Assembly: GCA_951813625.1 (NCBI GenBank)
Contig: CATOTS010000014.1
Location: forward strand, 62,001 to 126,000
Direction of reading: 5' to 3'
Origin: an uncultured Caldilineaceae bacterium
Lineage (GTDB): Bacteria > Chloroflexota > Anaerolineae > Caldilineales > Caldilineaceae
Length of the DNA: 64,000 nt
The translations under genes were made by a program, and so were the position numbers. Below, in pieces: positions 9,831 through 19,894 of the stretch. Below the pieces are notes generated by a model, which had not been told where the DNA came from, searched no databases, and saw only the letters and a list, made by a program, of their open reading frames with translations. Each line of letters starts with the position of its first letter. The stretch's first letter is position 1.

Positions 9831-10916
9831 ATGTCTATGCACTGTCTCAATCGCACCACTGTGACCTTGGTACTGATCCTGGCCCTCGTCTCCACAGTGT
9901 TTGTCGCCCCGGCAACAGCCATTGCCGGTTCCAGTTGCAGTGTCTCTTTGGCCGGCATGGACCCGCCGGTCTGCTTTTCGCCAAGCGGCGTCGGGTTCAA
10001 GCTTTACTTCATCGGCGGAAAGGGCGTTTCGCAGGGCCCGCAAATTCCTGGCGTGGCGGAACTGGCTGAAATGAACCCGAAGGGTTCTGGCAATGTGGTG
10101 GTGTATACAGGTACAAATCCGATGTCGGGCGCGCTCGTTGTCATCAGATACCTGTCCGACGATCAGCTGATCCATGTGCATGCAGGCATCTGGGACAGTC
10201 ACCACGAAGCCTTCAAGCCCATTATTTACGTAGTCGATGGGGAAAACAATGCCACACGATGGGAGGCTGACAACCTGCCATCATTACCTCCTGCGCCCGA
10301 CGAAGAGACGATGGCTTCCGACGAAGAGACGATGGCTTCCGACGAAGAGACGATGGCTTCCGACGAAGAGACGATGGCTTCCGACGAAGAGACGATGGCT
10401 TCCGACGAAGAGATGAAGGCTTCCGACGAAGAGATGAAGGCTTCCGACGAAGAGATGAAGGCTTCCGACGAAGAGATGATGGCCTCCGAGGAAGAGATGA
10501 TGGCCTCCGAGGAAGAGGAGAAGTCCACCATCGATCAACCCCGCGGCGAGATCGACATGGTAGCCTTGGATCCGGCGACGCCGGTTGAGGTGGATACGGT
10601 CGGTTCCGACCTCGTCTTCTATCTTGTCAGCGCTGACGGCGTTGTTCAAGGTCCGCGGCTTCCCATGGTGGCCAGATTGGCTGACAAGTACCCTGAGGGA
10701 TCAGGTAATGTCGTTCTTTACACAGGAACGAATATCCCACCGAAAGCGTCGGTGGCCGCCCCAGTTGTCATCACCTATCTATCCGATGATGCGATTGTCC
10801 ATGTGCATACCTTCACCTGGGACAGCCATAACGAAGCGCTCAAGTCTTATGTCTTTGTGATTGATGCAGAGGACTCCGTTTCATTCTGGGAACAGGGTGA
10901 AGAGGAAGAGAATTGA
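9831..10916 (+). CDS. Secreted protein: two copies of one domain separated by an acidic heptapeptide repeat
   Basis: ATG 9831 after GGAGGAAGAG; signal peptide MSMHCLNRTTVTLVLILALVSTVFVAPATAIA; duplicated VVxYTGTN...VVI(R/T)YLSDDxxxHVHxxxWDSHxEA. Confidence 0.8.
   Translation: MSMHCLNRTTVTLVLILALVSTVFVAPATAIAGSSCSVSLAGMDPPVCFSPSGVGFKLYFIGGKGVSQGPQIPGVAELAEMNPKGSGNVVVYTGTNPMSGALVVIRYLSDDQLIHVHAGIWDSHHEAFKPIIYVVDGENNATRWEADNLPSLPPAPDEETMASDEETMASDEETMASDEETMASDEETMASDEEMKASDEEMKASDEEMKASDEEMMASEEEMMASEEEEKSTIDQPRGEIDMVALDPATPVEVDTVGSDLVFYLVSADGVVQGPRLPMVARLADKYPEGSGNVVLYTGTNIPPKASVAAPVVITYLSDDAIVHVHTFTWDSHNEALKSYVFVIDAEDSVSFWEQGEEEEN
10299..10529 (+). repeat. 21-bp in-gene tandem repeat encoding (DEETMAS)5(DEEMKAS)3 and variants
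   Basis: GACGAAGAGACGATGGCTTCC repeated about 11 times. Confidence 0.95.
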
Positions 10917-10936
10917 CCGTTTCGCCATAAAACCTG

Positions 10937-10979
10937 AGCCCGTTTCCCGTAGCTATGTCAGGACGGGAAACGGGCTTTG
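10937..10979 (+). terminator. Intrinsic terminator-like hairpin
   Basis: AGCCCGTTTCCCGT-AGCTATGTCAGG-ACGGGAAACGGGCT followed by TT; perfect 14-bp stem 20 nt after a stop codon. Confidence 0.85.
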
Positions 10980-11289
10980 ATATGCCGCCAGCATGACGAG
11001 GAAGTAATCGCCCCTTTTTCGCTTTCCCTTCAGCTTGCGGTCCCGCTTTTAGGGCCAATCTCAGCCCTCATCACCGAGACTCTCAGCACTGAATCTGACA
11101 GATCCGATGCCCGGCGAAGCGTAAACCACGTCGAATCCTCGTCCGGTTGCACCGGGGGCGATACTGTTTACTGCCGTCCTGACGCTACTCGTTGCAGGTC
11201 CTTTCTGGCAACAAAGCGGATTGCCTGCGGCCACAGCCGACCAGCAATTGCACGTGCACCGAATGGCAGCAATGGAACGGGCGTTCGCA

Positions 11290-12357
11290 GAAGACGTTTT
11301 CGAGGGCGCGGCCATCCATGCTGACTTGTATGTTGGCTGCGAGCAGGCAGGCGGTGAAGGCATCGGCCGTGAACTGGGCACCCTGGTCGGTGTTGAAGAT
11401 CTTGGGGCGACCTTTGCTGAGCGCCTGACGCAGGGCATCGAGACAGAAGCGACCGTCCAGGGTGTTGGAAAGCTGCCAGGCGAGCACAAAGCGGCTGTGC
11501 CAGTCGATGACAGCGACCAGGTACATGAAGCCACGCAGCAGCGGCACATAGGTGATGTCTGCACTCCAGACCTGGTTGACATGCGTAATCGGCAGATTGC
11601 GTAACAGGTAGGGATAGCGCTTGTGCCCTTTGCCCGGCGCACTGCTGCTTCTCCTGGGGTAGATCGCTTGAATGCCCATCAGACGCATCAAACGTCTGAC
11701 CCGCTTGCCGTTGACAGCATAGCCCAGCCGGCGCAGATACGCGGTCATCTTGCGCCAGCCATAGAGGGTGTGCGCAAGTACTGCTCGTCAATGTCGGCAG
11801 ACCGACCGCTTTGCGAACAGCCGCATCAGGTCCAGGTTCAATGCCGACTCGGAAGCCGCTTGATAGTAGAAGGAGGCCCGATTAAGCCCCAACAGCTCGC
11901 ACCGCCGCCGTACGCTCAAGGTCGCCTGCTGGCTATCCATCACATGCCGTCTCTCACGAACCGCAGCGGGCAATGTTTTTCAGCCACTTAAGAGCCAGCT
12001 TGAGACGACCGATCCGCAAGGGGCGGGCTGCCGCCATCTGTTCATAAAGTTCTGCTTCCTGCGCTTCCTGTGCCTCCCGCTCCCGTTGCTTGCACTCACC
12101 ATTGCCGGCGAAAACGCTTGGCCCGCCTTCCAGCAGTTGCCGTTTCCAGGCACGCATCAGGTTGGCATGAGTCTCGTGTTCACTCGACAACTGGCTAATT
12201 GGTTTGCTGCCTTCGAGTCCTTCCAACGCAATCCGAAACTTGTAGGCCGCCGTGTGGCGCCGCCGTTTCTTGACCATCGTTCTGCCCCTCCATAGGCTCG
12301 GTGAATTGCTCCACAATACACCTTAGCTTGTGGTCCAGTTTTTGGGGCCAAGCTCAC
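11290..12357 (-). mobile_element. IS3-family element remnant (OrfA plus frameshifted and truncated OrfB)
   Basis: OrfA KKRRRHTAAYKFRIALEGLEGSKPISQLSSEHE (12277 to 11954); OrfB pieces LSVRRRCELLGLNRASFYY and HVNQVWSADITYVPLLRGFMYLVAVIDWHSRFVLAW...FNTDQGAQFTADAF..MDGRALENVFCER, after which homology stops. Candidate end TGAGCTTGGCCCCAAAAACTGGACCA on the minus strand at 12331-12356. Confidence 0.85.
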
Positions 12358-12363
12358 AGGTCG

Positions 12364-12737
12364 TTGGGTGGCGGTTGCCCTCCTAGTTGTCGCCGCCTTC
12401 CCGTTTTACACGAACCTGGCCTCGGCGCATCAGACTTCGAAGGAAGCCAACCTCGCTGCACCAACGCTGACAGCCGAAGCCGACAATGGGACGGTCAAGT
12501 TGAACTGGACAGCGGTGACCGGCGCGGAACGCTATGAACTGTGGATCTAAACCAGCGCCGGTAGCTGGCAGCAGATCGGCGAAGACAACCTGACCGGCAC
12601 GACCGACACGCACACGGATGTTACAGTCGTGACGACTTAACAGTTACTCCATCCTCGCGGTGAACGTTTCCGACGGGACGAGCGCTTGGTTTGAGTCTGT
12701 GACTCCGCGACAGGCGCAACTACCGAGAATCGCGTGA
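12364..12737 (+). pseudogene. Fibronectin type III-like surface protein fragment
   Basis: APTLTAEADNGTVKLNWTAVTGAERYELWI*TSAGSWQQIGEDNLTGTTDTHTDVT...; later frame NSYSILAVNVSDGTSAWFESVTPRQ. In-frame stop and frameshift. Confidence 0.7.
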
Positions 12738-12750
12738 TTGGAGAAAGACG

Positions 12751-15700
12751 ATGGAGACGACGAGAAACCATAGACTCGACAGTCCCGGCAGCCACCGCGC
12801 CGGCCCGATAATGCTTGCGGCGTTCATCCTGTTGGCGATTGCCATTGCGGTCATTGGCAGTCTACCCACATCTGCCCAGGAGGACAGTAGGGCTGTCGGC
12901 GATGTGCGCGTGGAGAGCAATCAGAGCGGAGAACTGGAAGTATCGTGGGATGCGCCGACAGATACGCCGCGCGAATATCGCGTCAACTGGGCGCGGGTGG
13001 GCGAGAACTTCCCGACTTGGACCGACAGTTCTGGCAACGCTTTTCCTACAATTTCCTCATACACGATTACCGGTCTGGATCAAGGCGTGCGCTACAAGGT
13101 GAAGGTGCGCGCCCGTTTCGACGGTCCTCCCGGTGCCTGGAGCAACATAGTCGAGGCTGTCGTCGCGTCTGCTGCGCCTACATCTACGGCGACAGGCACA
13201 AACACGCCGATCCCAGCAGACACGCCGACCTCTACATCTAGGGCAACAAGCACGGCTACGCCGATCCCCGTGGACACCGCGACATCGACATCCACGCCGA
13301 CGGCCACACCTACGGCCACATTGGTAATCCTAGAGAGCGTTGTGGTGCTGGATGATGAAACCACACACACGGTCACAGCCACGGCCACGCTGCGGATTCA
13401 GGTGCAGTTCCTGCCGACGGTAACACCTACGGCCACGCCGCGGATTGAATTTCGGGTTCTGCCGACGTTCACAGCCACGGCCACGCTAGAAGTTGCGTTG
13501 CAGCTCATGACTACGCCCACCCCTACGGCCACACCTACGGCCACCGACGACGTTCCAGCAGTAACGGTCAGTTATGCGCAGTCAAGCTACAGCGTTGGCG
13601 AAGGCAGCACCGTCGCCATCACGGTCACCCTGAGTGCCAACCCAGAACGCACGGTGACGATCCCGATCACGAGCACCAACCTGGGCGGCGCGTCCAGCGC
13701 CGACTACTCAGGCGTGCCCGCCAGTGTCACCTTCAACAGCGGCGACACCGAGAAGACGTTTGACTTTGCGGCGGCGCAGGACGCCGACATCGATGTCGGC
13801 GAGTCGGTTAAGCTGGGCTTCGGCACGCTGCCCACAGGGGTAAGTGCCGGAACCCACAGCGAAACCACCGTCAACATCATGTCTCCCTGTGTTGCAGGCG
13901 GGGCGGTACCTGCGGGAGAGGAGTATGCGGGATTGGCCCGCGACTGCGAGATATTGCTGGGGCTGCACGACGACCTCGTCGGAACTGCAACGCTGTCCCC
14001 GGCATGGTCCGTGGATAACAGAATCAATTCTTGGGAAGGGATTAGTCTCGTCGAAGACCGGGTTGACCGCATCAATTTAGGTGCACAGAACCTAGATGGC
14101 ATTATTCCGGCGGCACTGGGCACACTCAGAAAATTGACAAACCTGGACCTTCGAAACAACATGTTGACCGGCACGATTCCGAGCGAATTGGGCAGTCTCA
14201 CGAATCTGAAAGAGCTGAACACGTCTAATAATCAGCTTACGGGTAGCATTCCAGATACACTGGGGGACTTGTCTGCTCTTGAATCCCTTTTGCTGAGTAG
14301 TAACCCGTTTGATGCCGAGATTCCAACTGAGTTGGCCCAACTCACCTCGCTCAAGACTTTGGAAACGGTTCAGGCTCAGTTGAAGGGACCTATTCTTGAC
14401 CTGAGCGTCATGACTAGCCTGGAGTACGTTGACATGTCAAAAAACCAGTTGACGGGTACGATTTCGTCCCTAGCCAACCTCACTGGCCTTAAGCGCCTGC
14501 ATCTACATGAGAATCAACTTAGTGGAACAGTACCAAATATCGCGGACTTGCCTCTGATAAGTTCTTTCAACGGGCAATTTAATCAGTTTACCGGAGCAGT
14601 ACCAGATATCTCTAACTTGCCTCTGATAAGTTTTTTCAACTTGCAAGGAAATCAGTTAACCGGGTCCATTCCCCCCCCCGAGCAATCTGCCCGAGCTTGA
14701 GGAATACTATGTTCACCGCAACATGTTGTCAGGGCAGATTCCCATCGCGAGTAGCCTGCCCAAGCTGGAAATATTTTGGGTCCACTGCAACGGATTCTCC
14801 GGCTCGATTCCTGACGCACTGAACAGTATTACAACCCTGAAACGGTTGCTTCTTTTCGATAACCAGTTGACTGGAGAGATTCCAGATCTGAGCGCATTAG
14901 AAAGTCTGGAATGGCTGTGGCTGAACCACAATCATTTGGAGGGGGACTTTACCGATATAACTGCCACTGCGGCCGAACTACCTTCGACGGTGTGGTTGAC
15001 GCTGAATGCCAATCTGTTTGAAGGCGTGGATAGGGACACAGGAGTAATTGCCGCTACTCTGCCAGACGATGTGTCCTGGACCGTAACCTCCAGGGCCCCC
15101 TGCAACCCGCGGGCCAGCTTTGATGCCACAACTTACTCGGCAACCGAAGGTAGCGTGATAACTGTGACGGTGCGACTGGAAGTGGCAGCAGGGGATTCAG
15201 TGGCGATTCCCCTCGTCGTTGGGCACAACGGGGGAGCGAGTGCTTCCGATTACAGCAGCTTGCCATCCAGCTTGACGTTTGATAGTGATGAAACGTTGAA
15301 GTCGTTTACGTTTACGGTGACTGACGACAACGAAAATGACGATGACGAGAGTCTGACCCTGAGCTTTGGCACGCTACCCACTGGGGTCAATCCTGGGAGC
15401 CCGATGACGACGACGATCAAGCTGGTGGTTATGACTTGGCGACAGTGTCGTTCAGTGCGGCGTCCTACACTGCCATCGAGGGTGGAAGCCCGGTCACCAT
15501 AACGGTGGAACTCAGCGACGAGCTAGAGGAGAGTGTGACGATCCCGATTACGACGACCAACCTGGGCGGCGCGTCCAACGACGACTATTCCGGCGTGCCC
15601 GCTAGTGTCACCTTCAGCAGCGGCGACACCGAGAAGTCCTTCACCTTCAGCGCCACCCAGGACACAGATGACGACGACGACGAGTCGGTGAAACTGGCCT

Positions 15701-18418
15701 TCGGAACGTTGCCCATCAGCGTGACCGCGGGGATGAAGGACGAGACCACCGTCAACATAACCGATGACGATGATCCGGTGGTGAAGGTGAGTTATGAGCA
15801 GTCGAGCTACACCGTTGGCGAAGGCAGCAGTGTCGCTATCACGGTCACACTGAATGCGGCCCCTGAGCGGACAGTGACGATCCCTATCACGACTACCAAC
15901 CAGGGCGGCGCAAGCGCATCCGACTATTCGGGTGTGCCTGCCAGCCTCACCTTCAACAGCGGCGACACCGAGAAGTCATTCACGTTCAGCGCAACACAGG
16001 ACACCGACAACGATGACGGCGAGTCGGTGAAGCTGGCATTCGGAACACTGCCCACTGGGGTAACTGCGGGCACAACCAACGAAACGAAGGTCAACATCAC
16101 CGACGACGACGTGCCGTCAGTAACGGTCAGCTATGAGCAGTCGAGCTACACCGTTGGCGAAGGCAGCAGGGTCGCCATCACGGTCACCCTCAGCGCGGCC
16201 CCTGAGCGGACAGTGACGATCCCTATCACGACTACCAACCAGGGCGGCGCAGCCAACGCCGACTACTCCGGGGTGCCCGCCAGCCTGACCTTCAACAGCG
16301 GCGATACTGCGAAGAGCTTCAGCTTCGCCGCCGTTCAGGACACGGACGACGACGACGGCGAGTCGGTGCTGCTGGCCTTCGGCGCGCTGCCCACGCGCGT
16401 TTCCGCCGGGAGCAACAACGAGTCGACCGTCAGCATCAGCGACGGCGACGTGCCTGCGGTGACGGTCGGCTACGAACAGTCGATGTACACAGTCGGCGAG
16501 GGCAGCAGCGTCGCCATCACAGTCACGCTCAGCGCCGACCCCGAACGCACGGTCGTGATTCCGATCGCCAGGACCAACCAGGGCGGCGCAGCCAACGCCG
16601 ACTACTCCGGGGTGCCCGCCAGCCTGACCTTCAACAGCGGCGATACTGCGAAGAGCTTCATTTTCACGGCTGTGCAGGACAATGTTGACGACGACGGCGA
16701 GTTGGTGCTGCTGGCCTTCGGCGCGCTGCCCGCGCGCGTTTCCGCCGGGAGCAACAACGAGTCGACCGTCAGCATCAGCGACGACGACGTGCCCGCGGTG
16801 ACGGTCGGCTACGAACAGTCGATGTACACAGTCGGCGAGGGCAGCAGCGTTGCCATCACAGTCACGCTCAGCGCCGACCCCGAACGCACGGTCGTGATTC
16901 CGATCGCCAGGACCAACCAGGGCGGCGCAGCCAACGCCGACTACTCCGGGGTGCCCGCCAGCCTGACCTTCAACAGCGGCGACACTGCGAAGAGCTTCAT
17001 CTTCACGGCTGTGCAGGACAATGTTGACGACGACGGCGAGAGCGCCAATCTGGCCTTCGGCACGCTGCCGACCGCTGTCTCCGCCGGCAGCCCGGCCACA
17101 GCGACGGTCAACCTTTTAGACGACGACGCGAGCTTGCAACCCATACTGCAGGTGGCAGCGTCCTTCGCTGCCGCGCGCTACACTGCCGCGGAAGGCGGGA
17201 ATTCAGCATCCGTTACGGTGGAGTTGGATGCCGACGCCTCAGGTACGTTCACAATCCCGTTCAACGTCACGCTCAACGGGGGTGCGAGCGCGGCTGACTA
17301 CAGCGGTGTACCTGCCAGCGTTACGTTCAACAGCGGTGACAGGGAGCAGACTTTCACCGTGACCGCCACCGACGACAGTGTGGACGATGACGGCGAGAGT
17401 CTGACGCTAGCCTTCGGTACGCTGCCCGACAACGTATCCCCAGGCAGCCTGGTCGGCACCACGATTGACCTCCAGGACAATGACGGCAGGGAGCCCAATA
17501 GGCCGACTACAAACTGCGAAGCCGACCACAACGGCTCCTGAGAACAACGGTCTAACTATGGTCGCCGTGTCGTTTGAAAAGGAACAGTACGCGGCGACGG
17601 AGGGCGGCAACCCGGTCTACATTGCGGTGGAGTTGAATGCTGATCCAAGGCGCACGCTTACGGTCCCGCTCAACGTAACCTTAGTCAACGGAACCGGCGC
17701 GGCCGACTTCAGCGGCGTGCCCGTCAGCGTGACCTTCAACAGCGGCGAGATGTCGAAGACCTTTGCCCTTACCGTTATGGATGACAGCAACGACGACGAC
17801 GACGAATGTCTGATACTGACCTTCGGTAGTCTGCCCGTTGGCGTTTCCGCAGACAAGCCGGACACCGCGACGGTCTTTCTTCTCGACACAGACATGCCGC
17901 GGCTAGCGGTGTCATATGGTGCGCCTAACTACACGGCGGCAGAAGGCGGGAGTCCGGCCGTGATCACGGTGGAGTTGGATGCCGATCCGGAGCGCACAGT
18001 TACGGTCCCGATCTCCGTAACGCACAACAGGGGCGCGAGCGAAGACGACTACGACGGCGTCCCCGTCAGCATGACGTTCAGCAGGGGGGATAGGTCGAAA
18101 ACATTCACGGTGACCGCGATAGACGACAGTGCGGTCGACGGCGACGAGCGCGTGGCGCTGTCCTTCGGGCCGCTGTCTGCCGAAGTGTATGCCGGCAACC
18201 CAAGCACGACTGTGGTCAACCTGGTGGACAATGACTCCAGATTGATGCTGGTGACGGCATCGTTCGACACGAGGACCTACTTGATCCCGGAGCTTGCCCA
18301 TCCGGTCGTTGCCTCGGTCACAGGTACCGTCACGGTGGAGTGGGATGTAGTTCCTTGGGGTACGGCGACAGTCCCCGCCGGCGATACGCGCAAACGAGAC
18401 GAGAGCGGCGGCGACTAA
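12751..18418 (+). pseudogene. Large modular surface protein (FN3, Thr/Pro linker, leucine-rich repeats, multiple Calx-beta domains) broken by frameshifts
   Basis: ORFs 12751-14700, 14723-15502, 15436-17541 and 17465-18418 alternate between two frames while domain homology continues. First break at a C9 run (14671-14679); second near 15425-15440 (expected KLVDDDLATVSF); third near 17480-17540. Confidence 0.8.
15436..17541 (+). repeat. Calx-beta repeats with about 339-bp (113-aa) period
   Basis: SVTVSYEQSSYTVGEGSxVAITVTLSAxPERTVxIPI...DYSGVPASLTFNSGDTxKSF repeated; 16447-16785 and 16786-17124 are nearly identical. Confidence 0.9.
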
Positions 18419-18512
18419 GCGCTGAGCCAGCCAGCGTCAGGTTCGTCCAAGGGATATGCAGCCGATGTTCACCTTGACGGCGACCGACAACTGCGAGAGT
18501 CTAGGTACATTA

Positions 18513-19504
18513 ACCTGAGTTCGGAGTAAATGAGCGCCTTAACAAGCAGGTAGAATTGAAGTTCTCCTACAAAAGTTCTCCAGCAAAGAAAGGCGCTCAA
18601 GGATGAGTATACTCAAACTATTCTGTCAGTGGTTGGTTACACGGGAGAATGCCAAACTGTTGGGCGTGACTCGCAAGCGAGGGCCAGCCCCGCGGTTGAG
18701 CTTGCGTGAAGTGATGACGATTCTGATTCACTTCCACCAGTCGCATTGTCGCGATTTCAAGGCCTACGATGCGCAGCACGTATGTGAGCATGTGCGCAGT
18801 GAATTCCCTACTCTGGTCAGTTACACGCGCTTTGTGGCGTTAATGCCGTCAGCCCTGCCAGCAATGTGTCTCTATCCGCATGGGCGCTTTGGCCAGGCGA
18901 CAGGGGTGGCATTCATCGATTCGACCCCGTTGTCCGTCTGCCACAACCGGCGCATCGCCCGCCACCGAGTCTTTGCCGAGGTGGCCACGCGGGGCAAGAG
19001 CAGCCTGGGATGGTTCTATGGCTTCAAGCTCCATCTGATTGTCAATGACCAGGGTGAATTGCTGGCAGTTCAACTCACGCCCGGCAACATAGATGACCGC
19101 AAGCCGGTCCCACAGATGACCAAGAACCTATGGGGCAAGCTGGTCGGCGACCGCTGCCATCTCTCCCAAGCTCTCTTTGAGCGACTCTTCGCACGCGGAA
19201 TGCAATTGATGGCGGCAGACCGCCCGTTGCCGATCACGCCCATTCGCAACAACATACAGAATCGTCTCGTTGTTCTCGAAGACGAACTGCTCACGCGTAA
19301 GCGCTTCGTCATCGGGACCATCGTTGACCAGCTCAAGAATATCCCGCCGATTGAACATACCCGCCACCGGAGTCCAACCAACTCTATCGTCAATCTTATC
19401 GCCGGGCTGATTGCCTACACTTGGCAACCCAAGAAGCCGTCTCTCCATTTCCCAGACAATGACTTGGCTCTCTTGCCAGCCCTAATCTAACTCCGCACTC
19501 AGGT
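18513..19504 (+). mobile_element. IS982-family insertion sequence, diverged copy
   Basis: TIRs ACCTGAGTTCGGAG (left) and CTCCGCACTCAGGT (right); transposase 18603..19490; abuts the MITE at 19505. Confidence 0.9.
18603..19490 (+). CDS. IS982-family transposase, probably inactive
   Basis: LSLREVMTILIHFHQSHCRDFKAY, VAFIDSTPLSVCHNRRI, QLTPGNIDDRKPV. Relative to 52413..53294: 6-aa N-terminal deletion, 8-aa insertion MAADRPLP, VIETIVDQLK changed to VIGTIVDQLK. Confidence 0.9.
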   Translation: MSILKLFCQWLVTRENAKLLGVTRKRGPAPRLSLREVMTILIHFHQSHCRDFKAYDAQHVCEHVRSEFPTLVSYTRFVALMPSALPAMCLYPHGRFGQATGVAFIDSTPLSVCHNRRIARHRVFAEVATRGKSSLGWFYGFKLHLIVNDQGELLAVQLTPGNIDDRKPVPQMTKNLWGKLVGDRCHLSQALFERLFARGMQLMAADRPLPITPIRNNIQNRLVVLEDELLTRKRFVIGTIVDQLKNIPPIEHTRHRSPTNSIVNLIAGLIAYTWQPKKPSLHFPDNDLALLPALI

Positions 19505-19789
19505 TAACTACTAAGCCACATGAAGCGTCTGTCTCGACCAGTGCTTCATCGCCGCCGCCATTCAGATTATCTGATTGCGTATTCGGTTGGCCGCCACCAC
19601 GTTGGATAAGCCGCACTGCAGGAATGGCGGCGTACCGCCGGTGAGCGAAGGTTTTGGAGGGGGGCGTTGCGGGGGGAGTCCCCCGCACAAGGGAGGGCCG
19701 CAGGCCCGACCGTCCAAATAGCAAGGAGAGAGAAAACACCTTCGCTCGCCTCTTTCATGGTCGCAGACTGATAGCGGCTGAGTAGTTAC
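19505..19789. mobile_element. MITE-like element, copy 2 (shorter, left end joined to IS982)
   Basis: TAACTACTAAGCC...GGCTGAGTAGTTAC with the same interior; hairpin module copy C at 19659-19715. Confidence 0.88.
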
Positions 19790-19894
19790 ACAGTATCAAT
19801 AATGATGAACAGGGGATTGACGCGCGCACCGTCTATGCTCGTTCTACAGTTTTCGGTCGGGCTGGCGACTCTTGCGTACAGTTGACAAGAAAGG

